A stretch of 64,000 nucleotides of DNA from Triparma columacea (Eukaryota > Sar > Bolidophyceae > Parmales > Triparmaceae), in contig BRYA01000439.1 of assembly GCA_030267965.1 (NCBI GenBank), positions 18,716 through 82,715 of the forward strand, in the 5' to 3' direction. This document shows positions 31,601 through 44,449 of the stretch, piece by piece; positions within the stretch are counted from its first letter, which is position 1; each line of letters begins with the position of its first letter. Below the pieces are notes generated by a model that worked only from the letters and a program-made list of their open reading frames with translations, was not told the origin of the DNA and ran no database searches. The position numbers and the translations under genes are program-made.

Positions 31601-34600
31601 ATGTCCCTTCCGTCGGGTGTCCCCTCCTTCACGTATGTCGCCTTTAAGTCGGCCTCAACTGAGCTAGAAATGGACGATCTGTCCAAGCAAGACAACACCC
31701 TTCAACTTATCGAGCCCAACAAGGACAAGCCCAAAGAGTTCGACAACCTTGAGGGGGTTTACGACAGTGACACCACGACTGACAACACCATATACTCGGA
31801 GATGTTTGGCATTGGAGATTCGGACGAGATCGCGTCCCGACCCCGCCCCCTTCAGGCTTTTGTTGACAACTCCATGTCCCTCTGCGCCCTTGTTGTTGGC
31901 CCCACGTCTGGCGACAAGACGCGCCACTTCCAGGGCTCCAACGAAGACGAGCATGGTATGATCGGATGGGTGGCCGATCAGCTCTTCATGCAGCTCCAAG
32001 AGAAGGAGGACGCCGCTCAGAATCAGTACAAAGCTACAGGTGAGAATTGAGAAGAAGCTAGCAGCACGACAATTCTAAACGCTAACGCAACCTTCTGCGC
32101 GACCCTCTTCGATCTCCTGACTCGCTTCGCTCGTTACAGTTTCTATAACGTTCCATGAACACTACGGGGAGATCATCACCGACCTTCTCAACCCAACCAA
32201 TCGGGAACTCAGCATCAAAATCGACCCAGCCTTTGGCTATTGTGTGCACGGCATGACGAAGCACGTCGTTACTTCAGCAGAGGAACTAAGGTCGAAGCTT
32301 GACTATGGAAAAAACTCCCGAAATGTTGCAATGTTTTCGACTGGCCCCGCCAACGAGTCTACGGGAGCCATATTCGAGATCGTGCTGAAACAGGAGGAGG
32401 GCGATGGCCCTAATTCTATGCAGACGATGATGTCTCGCATTCTCCTAGTTGATACTCCCCCCACTACTCCTCTGGTTGCGGGAGCCGAGAAGACCCGCAA
32501 GATTAAGGGTCCAGACCTCGCCAAATCTTTGTTCACGTTCGTTGACGTCTGTAAGGCACTCGCATCGAAACAGAAAAGAATGAACGCACCGTTTGAACAG
32601 TCGACCTTCACGACTGTTCTCCATGACTCCCTTGGGGCTGATGCTCTCGTCATGTGTCTTGGAACCCTTTGCCAGGGGGAGCCCGAGGTCTCGTCGAAAA
32701 CAATGAAGCTTCTTAGCCACTTCAAGAAGATTAACAACTACCCGATCGAGAACACGGAGTTGACGCAGGGGATAATGATCAAGTACAGGACTGCCATCTC
32801 CAACCTTTTGGACAGGATAGAAGAGCTCAAGGTCGAGCACGCGGCAGCTCCGAAGGAGGACAAGGCCGCCTTGGAGCGTTTGAAGATGCTCGAGGAGAGC
32901 CTACTGAAGGCGAACCACGAAGGTTCAATTGCCAAGGAGGATGGTTCAAAGGTTTACCGCATGTTGGAGCTTTTCAAGGCCAAGTACAGCAAGCTGGTGG
33001 AGGACAAAGCCAGACAAGCGGAGGAGCTCATCCTGTCCGAAGAGCAGAAGTTGGAAATCAGCAAGGCCCTCCTCGACCTGAAGCTCGAGTTTTCCGAGGC
33101 AAACGAGAAATTTCAGAACGAAAAGGTGAGAATGTCAACATCATTGTTGCATGCCATAGCACAGCAACTGACGAACCCTTTCTCTCTCATCGCAGTACGC
33201 CCTTGAACTAAAGGCTTCCAACAAGGAAACCCAACTCCAAGACACACAAATTAAGTTGACAGACACCATGAATTTGCTGAAGGACTCGCAGACGGCGGAG
33301 GAGGAGGCTCGGAAGGCGCAAAAGGAGATGCAGGAGGAACTTCAGAAAAAGGTGAACGAGTGCATCTCCCTCGAAGAGAAATACAGGGCCTCCAAGGACA
33401 ACAGCACCGGGTTGGGCACCGAGGTGGCCACCCTAGTGAACCAGAAGGATCAGTTCACTAAGATGAACGCGTCCCTTACCGCCCAGCTTGAGACTGCCAC
33501 GGCAAAGATATTAGATCTTGAATCTGAGGTGTCAAAGAACGAGGAGGCAATAGAAAGGTGAGAAGAAGATCGGCGGTGATAACATTACAAACGTGCACAC
33601 ACACGGGGCCTGAAATAATTCTTACCCATTGTACGTTCACCCCAGGCTCGACGACGATTTGGGAAGGATCAAGTTAGAGCTTGAAGAGACGCACGCGCAG
33701 AAGAGTAAGGTGGAGCTAGAGCTCAAGAAGAAGGAGATCGGCTTTGAGCAGGCCAGGCTCGACATCGAAAAGAACACCGAAAATTTTGTTAGGCAGCGAG
33801 AGCACGAGCTCTTTAGCATCAGAAAGGCTTCTGAGGAGGAAGTTGCGGCCATCCGCAGGGAGAAGGAGGAGATCATCCGGACAAATAACAAACTTGAGGG
33901 CGAGAAAAGGAGCCTTGATCGCAAAATTAGGGACATGAAGACCGACATCCAGCGCATCAAGGATGAGTCTTACTCAAAGAATAGTAACAGCAAGAGGCTC
34001 GAGGCCCAACTGAACGACGCCAGGGAGTCCTACAGGTCAAAGCTCCTAAGTTACCTTGGCGAGGAGGCCATGGCCGCCAAGTTGGCCGCCGACGATATCA
34101 GCAAGTTCATCGACAGCGACGACCAGAAGAAGGAAGACAAGCAGTCGGGGGACAAGGAAGCCGCCACGGCCTCCAGCATGGCCACTGCGAACTCTCGCGC
34201 CGCCCTCGAGGACCTCATCAAGACCTACAAAACCAGGGAGAAGGATCTCCTCGACCAAATGGAAAAGATCAAAGAGGCCAACGACAAGAACAAGAAGAAG
34301 AACCGAATCTTGTTCAACAGCTACTACAAGCTGAAGGACCAGCTCGAAGACGCAACTGATGGGCAGTTGGACGCAGAGGATCTCCCCGAGGAGAACGAAA
34401 TGAAAATCACTGACTCAGAACTCGAGAAGGAGCGAGACGACGAGCTCCAGGCCCTTCGTCAAGCCGTTTCCCAACTGAGGAGCGATGGAGCTATCCAGAA
34501 GGATAGAGCAGTGGAGCTCACGCAGTCATACAGGGAAATTTCGCAGCAGCAGGACGAAAAACTCAAGGAACTCGCGAGCAAATTTGCCCACGTGACGGCA

Positions 34601-35209
34601 GAAAACGATAGGCTGATCAAGGAAAGGGAAGAGCAAAAGGACCAAGCAACACTCAAGGCACTTGAGACGAATATGGAAGAGATGCAGAAGAACATCTTGG
34701 AGCAGATTCAAAATGTTAAAATCGAGGCCCCCGAGATCGATTACTCCAAGGCCAAGAGGAAGAGAGGAAAGGGTGAGGGGGCCGACGGAGGAGCGAATGG
34801 GGCCACCGGTGGACCAGGAGTCGACGAGGCTGCAATGAGGGAGCTACAGCAGCTAAGGTCTAAGGTAAAGAAGCAGAATATGGTCATGGACGAGCAAAAG
34901 CATTTCAAGAACGAGAACTCCAGCCTCAAGGCCGAGCTTAGCAAGATGAAGCTCCAACTCATCGAAGCTAGGGGATCTAGTGGTGGAGTTGGAGGAAGAG
35001 GCAGCGGCGAGGGAGGAGGGAGTGGAGGAGGCGACTCGTCTCTTCTCAGGAAGCAGCTCCACGAGTCGGAGATCCAAAAGCACCAGCTGACAACGAAAAT
35101 TACCATGCTAACAGAGGAACTCGAAGCATACAAAAACTACATGAAGACGACAGTTGTCAAGTACAAACAGGAGATTGCTGCAATGAAAAAGCTACAAAAC
35201 GCGTCCTGA
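31601..35209 (+). CDS. Motor-degenerate kinesin-like coiled-coil protein
   Basis: Four exons (31601..32039, 32140..33125, 33196..33557, 33646..35209) encode 1116 aa. Residues about 80-390 follow the order of kinesin motor landmarks in decayed form: P-loop position VVGPTSGDKTRHFQG (100-112; kinesins have GQTGSGKT), SITFHEHYGEIITDLLNP (the ExYNExIxDLL strand), GPANESTGAIFEI (the NxxSSRSH switch I position, lost), ILLVDTPPTTP (the DLAGSE switch II position, lost), LAKSLFTFVDVCKAL (NxSLxxLxxVIxAL), and VLHDSLGADALVMCLGTL. The remaining 700 residues are coiled coil with a Gly-rich break (SSGGVGGRGSGEGGG). It is probably a non-motile, perhaps axonemal or microtubule-associated protein. Ciliary function is inferred only from the kind of neighbours. 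Confidence 0.75.
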
Positions 35210-35316
35210 AATAACAAGGCACGCGCTTAGAACACGGATATGGAAAATGTCAAAACTTTATGATTGTTACTTGAACGACACGACATTACTTATTCATCTT
35301 CTTCCATCTTGCTTCT

Positions 35317-38300
35317 TTATTTTTTTTGAACTAGCGAAGAGATAATCTTTTGGCTGAGATTGTGGGTTACTTGGCTTTTCATTGAAGTGTTTGTACTTCT
35401 CGTCTCTCCTATGAATTGCTTTTGAAGTGTCTTTCGAAATCTCTCCTGACCCTCCTTTATGGTCTTTTTGAGTTCCTCCACCTTTGCCGCTTTGTACCTC
35501 TTCCACGCCTTTGCGCTTTCCTCGGTGAAGAACTTCTCTGCCCGCCTAAGCGCGGCGACAGTGGAACAGAGGACGATAACACCGGTAAGAAAGAGGAGGA
35601 CTACATTGAAGGCGAAGGAGGCCACGGTTAGCTTGTAAAAAGTGCTCCCTGATGCCGCCAGACCGTGACTATCCCAGACGTTATCGCAAACAAGATTGCT
35701 AGCCCGGAAGCACATGCATTCTGAGATCCTTCCACTTTCAACTGCGACCGTCTCGTCCCCCGCACCCCGCAGAACAACGAAAACATTGTTTATTCCCCCA
35801 TCTTGGGAACTGCAGCAGCCGCAAGAGTATAGTAAGCCGTTTTCGGCCTCAAAAGGACAGCTTTGTGTAACCACCTCCTCCTCTTGGATGGTAGGAATTG
35901 ACCACATCCGGCCATCGTCATATCCATAGAACATACCAGTTGCGTTTGACTTGAAATCTACAGGCAAGGAAACGCAATCGACAACATTATTTAGGATTCC
36001 CATGACGTTGTAATCGTGTTGCGCCGAAGTAGAGGAAGCCATGAAGAGGATCAATGAAGGAATGTAAGTGTAGACCACGTTCTGAAGGATGGCAGCAAAA
36101 GAGCACACCACAATACCCAAAAACGCAAGAAATGGAGAGGTCTGGCCTTGCGAAGCGTAAGAACCATCATAGCTGTCGTACCCTGCCCCGTAAAAGATGC
36201 AGAACCCAGAAACACCTAGCAATCCCATCGAGCACAACAGGGCGACGAAGTTGAGCTGGTAAGCCACCTTTCGGAGGATATCCATGTTCGCGTACCCTTC
36301 GTCGGCCCCCCCCACCTTGCCGCCGGTCTGCACGTAACCTTTCTTCTTCCTCGTCAGGACGTATGCTGCATCTACGACGTCATCTTCGTCCGAAGAGGAA
36401 GTGCTTTCTTCATCCTCCATTTTGTTGTCCAGGTACCTCTTCGACTTCTTTGTCAACCTCCTTTCTCTTGCAGCAGTGCTCTTCTCTTTCACGACAACGG
36501 CCTTTCCCATATCACCAACGGCCTTTCCCATATCACCAACGAGCTTTCCCCTTCCTTTAAGAAGCTTCCCCATAAAATTCTCAGCGTCTCCGATTACGAA
36601 CACTTTCCCGTCGGAGCCCCCCCTCTCTCGCCCTCCCGACCTCCAAAGTTTTACATCTTTCACGTCTTTCTTGTAAATTCTCTTAACGTAAAATACCCAA
36701 ATATGATCCCCGTAAATCGAAATTGTGCCACATAAAAGCATGAGAGGCATCAAGAATGGCAAGACATTTACCACAGGATTATCTTTGTCGTCAATTATAG
36801 TTGTCATTATGGCAACACCAAAGATGTACAGCGTCGAGTAGGCGAGAAGGAGGGCCATCTTGTTGGTCCTTTTGTCAAAGTGAGGTGGGTGCAAGTGGGT
36901 AGTTATGACAAAGACAGCCTGGATGAGGAAGTCAATGAGGACGGTCGAAAATTCCGTCTCAACAAACGTGGACACAAATGTCAAGCCAACGCCCACCCCA
37001 AATGAGGCACGCTCAGCAGTTGTATCGACAAGGGACTGGGAGTGCATGCGCATCTCGAGAATGACTTGGTCACTTTTCCAGTCAAAGAAGTTTCGTTTTG
37101 CCTCGATGCAATCGAGCTTCTTGTCAACCCGAATGAACCTGATCGCCATAGGCAGATATAAACAGATAGCCACAACCGCAACGACCATTAGCACGTTGTG
37201 TTCAGAAGTATAGCACGCGACTTCCTCCTGTTCTCCGAATCCGAATGAGAAGTCAAAGACCGTCGTGCCATTCGCGGTACCTGCTTGTTCCTGTAAGAAC
37301 GGATCGAAGTCGTCAGCTGCACCTCCGCCATCGTCGTCGTCATCGTCACCATCACCGACGACTGTTTCAGAGAGAACGCTCTCCCCAGTAAGTTCGCTTT
37401 TTTGGCAGCGAAAGATTTTCAGGAGATTGGAATTAATTGGAATGGCCAAAAAGCCACTGCAAAGCTCGCAGTAAATACTGATAAATTTCCACGCTCCCTG
37501 GTAGCGCGTGTTGGATGGATACATGAACTTAGCGAATTCCAGATACTCCTGCACCGTGAAGATGAAAAGAAAAAGGAAAACGAAACAGGTTACCACGACG
37601 AAGATTGCTGTGAAGGGAATGTCGGGAAGGATAATCATAACATTGACGAAATTATCCATAAAGTTCGCAACGACTTCGTAAGAAATCGGCGCCTCAACAT
37701 TTTTGAAAGCAAACGCGCTTCGCTGGAGGAATAATGCCAGTTGAAGGAGCTGGAGAGCACGCAATTCGTAGTAGTTGACTTTCTCCTGAAATCTGCTGGC
37801 CATCACCACAAATTTCGAGGTCTTTGATTTTTCGATCGCGCTATTCTCGTCGTTGTATACAATGATGCCCTCTGTTTCACCGCTTCCTTCCTCTTCACAA
37901 GTGAACAATCCCCTCCCAACACACAGCCCATCGTACTGCTGGGCGTATTTCAGCTTGTGTCGCACAACCTTTGAGCTGCTCGTATATAAGTATTTGCCAA
38001 GGCAAGTGATATTGTTTATTGGATCCTCATGAAAGGTTGGACATATAGACCACAGGTACGGATGCTTCCAGTGCAGCGTGTTGATAACGAATATTTCATT
38101 TGAGGTCACAAGGTATCCAAACCCTCCGTGGGCCATACATTTGAGTATCGTCGCCCCGTCTTTGCCGATGCGAGCCGACTTCCATACCTTCTTGAAGGGT
38201 CTGTTCTTGTTGTTTCCTTTGGGACCAGAATGTATTTCCTCGGGATAGTTCTCAACCAGACTTCCAGTCCCGTTCTCCCCAACTAGTGCTAAATCCGAAT

Positions 38301-40143
38301 CGAATTCGAGAAGGTGAACGTAGTTTTGGCAGCAAACCATGAAAAGATCATCCACGACAGCAAAGCAAATTATTTCAGGAACCGATTTTCCTCCCAGAGC
38401 CTTTCCGACGATCCTTCCGCGCTCCTTTTCAAACGCCAAGATACCTCCAAACTTTGTAACGATAAACCCCGCGTTGTTAAACACTGGCTCTTCTGGTGTT
38501 GCAATCCCACAAATTTCGGACGCCACCTTCATACGCCACAGTTGCTTGCCGTTGGCAAGGGACACGGCGTACAGCGTACCCTCGCCGGTGCGGAGATTCA
38601 TGCAAGAAGCATACAGGGTGTTTGGTGTCGGATCATGGTGAAAGCAGGTAACTTCTTGATTCGTAGTCGCCGTCGATTGATTCCACAGGCTTTTCCCTTC
38701 CTGGATGTCAACGCAGTCAATCTTACCATTTTTGTAACCAATCACGACTGTCTGCCCGATGGCCAACGTAGTAGTTGGCTGACTTTCCCCTTTGATGTTC
38801 CAAAGCTCAACCCCTTTTCGGTTGGTACAACGGACAGTGAAGTCATTAGCCGCGGTCACCACCGTTGAGGACTCCGTCACGCAAATGGCAATGAGCTCAC
38901 GCTTGTGTCTGAGGTTTGCGTAGAGCTGGTACTCAGTCTTTAAGTCGTACACTGCAACAGTTCCAGAGTCGTAGCCGAGAGCAGCAACAGACGGTGATAT
39001 GGCCGTCTCTGTCACATTTTTTTTTGCCTCATCTTTCCAGATTAAACTCCCCGTTTCGTAACTAACATAAAAGACGCTTCCAAAGTGAGAAGAGAAGATG
39101 ACTGACTCTCCATCAAACTCCACTGTCTCCACCTCCGTACTTGCCAGCTTGTTCTCCCATACTATTGAGCCTGTTGTAGTATTCCATAACTGCACAACCT
39201 TGCCATCTCCGCAAGAAAGCACAGTATCAAGACCAGAGCACATCTCAACTTCATTCACTGCGAAAGTGAATAGCGTTGGCATTAATTGGGTTACAATGGG
39301 CAAGCCAATGATATGCACACAACAACAAAAATATTGCCGAGGATACTGAGGACCTTCATTCTACCCATTCTCACCTCTTCCAAACGTCACACCTTGCCAC
39401 AAGATGCTGCCATCCACGCAGCTCCAACACACGACTAATCCATCAGCAGAACCAGTCACGACGTATTTTGTGTCCAGATCTATAGAATTCACCTGGGAAT
39501 CGCGATTTGACGACCAAAGCACATTGCCGTCACCAAATGCCTGCCTCAGAACAACGTCACCACCCCTTGTGCCGTAAGCGATGTTGTCGTTGCCGTCATC
39601 TTTCAAGCAAGTTATGCAAGCATCATTTGAGACATTCGTTGGCGTGTCGCTCCACAGAATCTCACCATTAAGCAGCGAAATAGAAATGACGTGCCCTCGA
39701 ACAGAGGTTGCAAGGAGGGTGTGCTCAAAGATGATCATTTTGGTGATCCGTGACTTAGAAATCTGCTTCGACCAGAAAACGGCTCCGTCGGTCAGCCAGA
39801 AGCTCGCCAATCTTCCGTTCTCCATCATTACAAACAAGAAATAGTCTGTCGCAACCAAACTCACAACCCCACTCTTCATGGTTTTGCTCCAGAATAAATT
39901 CCCGGTCTTCGTCGCCCGGACAACTACCACATTATTATCGTCACAACAAGCTATTATGTCCAAGCCGGGATTCATGGACAAACATCTGATGTTCCCTGCA
40001 CCTGAGGGATAAATCATGGAGATCTCCCCCGTCTCCGAATTGAGCGCCCTGATGGTCCTACCTTTGCAACAAAAACAAAGGGGAGTCTCATGGCTAGCAT
40101 GGATGATATTGTTTGCAGCGGTCTGCGTGTAATCTGTGGCCAT
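35317..40143 (-). CDS. Giant membrane protein: N-terminal PQQ/WD-like propeller plus multiple TM helices
   Basis: Two exons, complement(39375..40143) and complement(35317..39257), encode 1569 aa; the acceptor at 39258 restores the frame (phase 1). The first roughly 700 residues consist of repeated blades of the form T-G-x-x-x-W (ETGEISMIYP, KTGNLFWSK, TDGAVFWSK, LNGEILWSD, VDGSILWQG, TTGSIVWENK, ETGSLIWKDE), typical of quinoprotein/WD-type propellers, possibly two in series. From about residue 790 there are nine or so hydrophobic helices (FVVVTCFVFLFLFIF, VLMVVAVVAICLYLPMAI, LLLAYSTLYIFGVAI and others) with long charged loops. One loop has the repeat VGDMGKAVGDMGKA. No signal peptide is seen, so the propeller is probably cytosolic. 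It might be a sensor, channel or scaffold; no family was recognised. Confidence 0.82.
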
Positions 40144-40373
40144 TGTCTTACAATTCAAAGATGGAAAACTCGATTCTAAAATCCCCAAATCCCTTGTCGA
40201 CACTTTTCGAGGTCTCCACGTTCAGTACTTCCCGAACAACGTAGGCCAAAGGTCGAGGGGGTGTGTGAGAATTCCTCTCTATTTCAAGCAGGTCTTCCTA
40301 AAACTATCCGAAATATTATTTGGGAGGGTCTCTCTCGGACTTTGATCTGTTGTGGATTGTGGAATCCTGACAG

Positions 40374-42122
40374 ATGAAGTCTCCCTCCCCAACCCTCCGG
40401 ATTGGAAGGGAATCGATAAGTCCGACTGCTTCGTTGACTTCAAATCCGGTGGACTTCATTTTTGCTGACAGTAAGCCTCCCTATGTGAAAAATGGAGACA
40501 AGGCAAGGAGTTTCGGGACTTCTGGAAGATTTCCTCAGAGTCAACCCCAACAAATACATTACCCCATTCCGAAATACAGCAACTACAGTGGGGTCGGAGG
40601 GGAGCTCTACGACATGACGGGGCGTTCGTGTGATGATGGTGCATTCTTTGCAGGACAGGTTGCTGGTGGGCACCCCCCTCTTCATCACCTCCATTCCACG
40701 AGTCCCTCAAGACCGACTCCTCCCGGTGATTCGCCCAGTGCTACTAGGTGGGAGGGCACAGCTAGCGTGAGCTCAAGTAGGAGGGTGTCGGATGCGAGGG
40801 CAGAGATGAGGTCTTCAAGGTACGAGGGAAGGAGAGCCAGGTGGATCACCGAGACAGAGGAGAAAAAGGCCGAGGAGGAGCGAAGGAATAAGGAAGCGAT
40901 GGCAAGGAAGGCGAGGGAGGCAGATATGGCGCGTTTGGAGGATGAAATGAGACACAACCACAAGAAGGAGGGCCTGATGATGATGGAGAAGAACGCCTTC
41001 ACACTGGATAGCCCCAAGGCAATCCTCTACTCGATGAGGAGGTACTGCCTAAGTAAGCCGGTTCATAAGTTCAAGGATCTCTTCATGCAATACGATGAAG
41101 ACGGAAACGGTACGCTGGACTTTGAAGAGATCCATCACGGAATTCAGAGGATGGGCTACGATATTGATATAGATAGGGCCACCGAGGTCATGAAGATGAT
41201 TGATCTGGACGGGAATGAGTGCCTCGACTTTGCCGAGTTCCGATGTGCCATCTTGGACGAGAGGATTGCGAAAGATTTTGAAGAGCACGAGAGAAGGATG
41301 TACAACGACTGCAAGCTGCAGGATGAGTATAGGGAAAGGTGCATGCAGGAGCCGTACTCCGCGTCTGTAATTGGTCCTGCGTGCAAGGCGAAGCCCTCAA
41401 AGGGGCACTTGTACCACTTTGAGCTCCTGAAAGAGATGAAGGAGGGAATGCGTCCGATGATGACAACCAAGGAGATGACCGTTGTCGACCTCGAGAAGAA
41501 GCGCTTGCAGTTGCAAGAGGAGCTCGCCGAGGAGAAGAGATTAGAAACCATTGCTCACGGAAAAAAAGATTCTGCTCAAAAAAAAGAATTTCTCGAGAAT
41601 ATGGACCAGAAGTTCAAGAACCTCCGACAAGCCTTTTCGAAGATGGACAAGGACAGCTCAGGGGCACTTGACAGCGAGGAGATGAAACAGGTTTGCTTCG
41701 AATTGAACCTGCCCGAGAGCTGGGTCGGAGCTCTGATAGAAGACTCCGACATCGACGGGGACGGGGAGATCAGCTACACAGAATTTGTCAAGGCATTAAC
41801 GCACAAAAGTCATGTGGCAGCAGAGGAGGAGGTCTTTCCCGGCGACAGCAGCCCCGAGAGCTCCGTGTCGGAGCACCACTTGTTCGGAGATGTCGCAGGC
41901 AACTTTAATTTCAGGGAGGGCCCGCCTGTCCCTGCCGCTATGCCCAAGGCGGGGGGGTGGGACACTCGCACGAGACAATATAAATCGAAGAAGCCGCTGT
42001 TGTTCAACGCCCACGCCAGTCACATAGACCACGGCGCAGTGCTGGAGGACGGCGTGACAGCACTGTGCACGAGGCCGTTGAGCTACAACGTTAAGGCGAC
42101 AGCACCAAATTTTCTGAAATGA
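40374..42122 (+). CDS. Four-EF-hand calcium-binding protein
   Basis: Single exon, 582 aa, start at ATG 40374. A disordered N-terminus and a Lys/Glu/Arg-rich helix precede two EF-hand pairs. Pair one (about 240-300): FMQYDEDGNGTLDFEEI and MKMIDLDGNECLDFAEF. Pair two (about 420-480): FSKMDKDSSGALDSEEM and IEDSDIDGDGEISYTEF. Three of the four loops are fully canonical (D-x-D-x-[ND/S]-G...E); loop two ends D-F-A-E-F and should also bind. The pairs are separated by about 100 residues of helix. The C-terminus (residues 480-582) is rich in His, Pro and Ala without a known domain. It is divergent from the propeller protein, 230 nt apart. Confidence 0.88.
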   Translation: MKSPSPTLRIGRESISPTASLTSNPVDFIFADSKPPYVKNGDKARSFGTSGRFPQSQPQQIHYPIPKYSNYSGVGGELYDMTGRSCDDGAFFAGQVAGGHPPLHHLHSTSPSRPTPPGDSPSATRWEGTASVSSSRRVSDARAEMRSSRYEGRRARWITETEEKKAEEERRNKEAMARKAREADMARLEDEMRHNHKKEGLMMMEKNAFTLDSPKAILYSMRRYCLSKPVHKFKDLFMQYDEDGNGTLDFEEIHHGIQRMGYDIDIDRATEVMKMIDLDGNECLDFAEFRCAILDERIAKDFEEHERRMYNDCKLQDEYRERCMQEPYSASVIGPACKAKPSKGHLYHFELLKEMKEGMRPMMTTKEMTVVDLEKKRLQLQEELAEEKRLETIAHGKKDSAQKKEFLENMDQKFKNLRQAFSKMDKDSSGALDSEEMKQVCFELNLPESWVGALIEDSDIDGDGEISYTEFVKALTHKSHVAAEEEVFPGDSSPESSVSEHHLFGDVAGNFNFREGPPVPAAMPKAGGWDTRTRQYKSKKPLLFNAHASHIDHGAVLEDGVTALCTRPLSYNVKATAPNFLK

Positions 42123-42463
42123 AAAGGAAGAGATGGGGGGGGTGACGTGTGTTATGAGAAGAAAGAAGCTATTTTTGTATCCGCAACAAACATCAGCTAT
42201 GGTAGCAGAAGCTTCTCTTTTTTGTGAGCTTATATGAGTGTGTGACCTTTTTTCGCCCAACCTTTCCCCCTCTTGCCCCCTCCCCCCTCTCCCCACCCCC
42301 TTCCTCCCCCCCCTCCCCCCTTCCGTCTCAACTATTCCCTCCTCCTAACAAATTGACCAGCACCCCCAAACTACTAGTTCTATCTATCAGTTATCAAATG
42401 TTCGTGGCTGCTCTTATTTCAAGCGCCGCCTTTCTTCTTTCTCCTCCATCTTCTCATATATCT

Positions 42464-44449
42464 TCAACCCCACCAGCTGGGCTTATACGAATACTGTCCC
42501 CTCCTGTAATTGTGCTGCGCCCCATACCCGTTCGCTGCCCCGTATCCCTTCGCCGCCCCGTACCCGTTACCGTTACCTCCGTAGACTCCGTGCGCCCTGC
42601 TGTACCCTCCCGCCTGCGGCCTGCGCTTGTTTCCTGCTCTAGGGTTGTTGGAGGATGGTTCCCGCCCGGGGCGGTGGGGCTTGTTGGCGTAGGATGCCTT
42701 GGGGGCCGCGGAGTACTTAACGCCCCCATTGGGCCGGGCGCCGGCTGCCCTATTGTTGGACGGGCGGGGTGGTAAGTCGCTGGCCTTCTTCTCGGGCCTG
42801 TCATTTCTCTGGTTCTTCTGCTGGTTCTGCTTGATTGGCGTCAAGGCCTTGCGGACGGGGGCGCTAGAGTTGCTGCTCTCGCGCCTCGTAGGCTTTTCAG
42901 AATGATTTCTGGCACCCTTGACGACCTCGGCGGCTCCTCCCTTGGCCTTGATGGGCATGGGGGACTTGGCTGCGATGGGAGCCTTGTTTTCCTCCTCAGA
43001 AACCGAAGCCAGTCCGTTGGGGTTGTTCTTCTTCTGAATGGCCTCCTTCCTGTCGCGCGCTGATACGGGCCAGGCTTCGGGGGACTTGGGACGACTATCG
43101 GGGTAGCAGGGCTTGGGGAGTGCCGCGGAAATGCGGCGCTTGGGTCCGTGGGGGACCTTGATGGTCTCCATCAGGTCAATGGGCCGGTGGGACTCCGGGG
43201 CCACGGACCCATACCCCCCGGGCTTCATGTACTTCTGCACCTCGGGGGAGTTGAGGAGGTCCTTGGCGGAGGGCCTGGACCGCGCGTTCACGCGCATGAG
43301 CTTGGAAAGGACGGTGGACATCTCGTAGCTGTAGCACCTGGGGATGGACTTGTAGCGTCCGGCCATGACGGCGCGCTTGAGCTGGGGGAAGGAATCTCCG
43401 AGGAAAGGAGGGTGGAGGGCACAGAGCTCGTAGATGAGGCACCCGAGGGCCCACATATCCGAGGACTCGTTGTATGGCTTGTTGGCCCATATCTCGGGGC
43501 TCATGTAGTAGGGGGTACCGATCTGGGTCTTGAGGAGGCCGTGCTTCATCCTACGACGAGCGAAGTGAGTGGGGTTTAGCGAGAAGCGGGAAGGTTTGCG
43601 CTAGTAGGTGCGTTCGGAGTCGCCGCTTCACGACATTGATATCTGCCCATTCTCACCTCTTGGAGACGTTCATGTCCCCAATCTTGATGGTCCCATCGTC
43701 GCAAAGGAAACAGTTCGCAGGCTTGAGGTCGCGGTGGCATATCTTCTTGCTGTGCAGGTGGCTCAGCGCCTCGAGGCACTGGATCAGGTACGCCCAGATG
43801 ACCTTCTCGTCGATGTACTGCCGGCGCTTCTTGTAGCGCTCGACCTTCTCGGCGAGGTCGCCGTAGGAGCAGTATTCCATTATGATGCACAGCTCGGTGT
43901 CGCCGCGGTCGAGGAAGGCCTCGAGGAAACCGACGACGTCTGCGAAGGGTGAGACGGAGTGGGTGTAATTGGGTGAGGTTTGTTCGGGGTGTGTCCTATG
44001 GGGGCTTGACCAAGGGGGGGGGAGTTATCGGAGGAAGAGAGGGACCAGGCAGGTGTGGCGAACAGAACTCGCCATCAGGCAACTTACACGGATGCTTGAC
44101 GCTGGAAAGGAAACGTATCTCATTAAGAGTATCAGCAATCTCAGACTGCGAAGGGGGGGGGGAGGTAGGGGTTGTTAAAAAATGATTTTAGGGGAATTAG
44201 AAGGAAACGGAACTCACCTGCTTCATCTTACTGATATTGACGCGCTTCAGAGCGTACGTCTTTCCATCAGCTCTCCGCTGAACCTGAAATGTGGGGAGAC
44301 AAAAAAAGGTCAAGGCCGGGGTGTGAGGGGGGAGGGGGCTGGAATTTGAAGGACTGAGGAAGGGGGAGCGTTTAATTACGAACCTTCGTCACAGAAGCGA
44401 ACGCGCCGGCCCCCAATTTCCCCACGACTTTGAAATCCTTCATCGGCAT
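42464..44449 (-). CDS. NEK-family protein kinase with DMN in place of DFG
   Basis: Five exons, complement(44384..44449, 44218..44283, 44088..44145, 43657..43939, 42464..43550), encode 519 aa. The kinase domain starts at once: FKVVGKLGAGAFASV, lysine K35 (TYALKRV), HPYVVGFLEAF, MEYCSYGDL, HRDLKPANCFL (HRD 132-134), KIGDMNVSK (152-154, DMN where most kinases have DFG; DLN-type variants are known among protist NEKs), GTPYYMSPEIW and the NEK-typical DMWALGCLIYEL. The C-terminal 250 residues are basic, Pro/Ser/Asn-rich and end in Gly-Tyr repeats (GYGAANGYGA). NEKs act in cell cycle and cilium control. The last genic sequence before the satellite block lies 200 nt upstream of its start. Confidence 0.9.

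Noticed and set aside
39331..39374. A very short intron (about 29 nt) in the propeller gene using the first CAG
   Set aside because: That choice breaks the frame; the acceptor at 39258 gives a 117-nt intron and keeps the blade repeat pattern.
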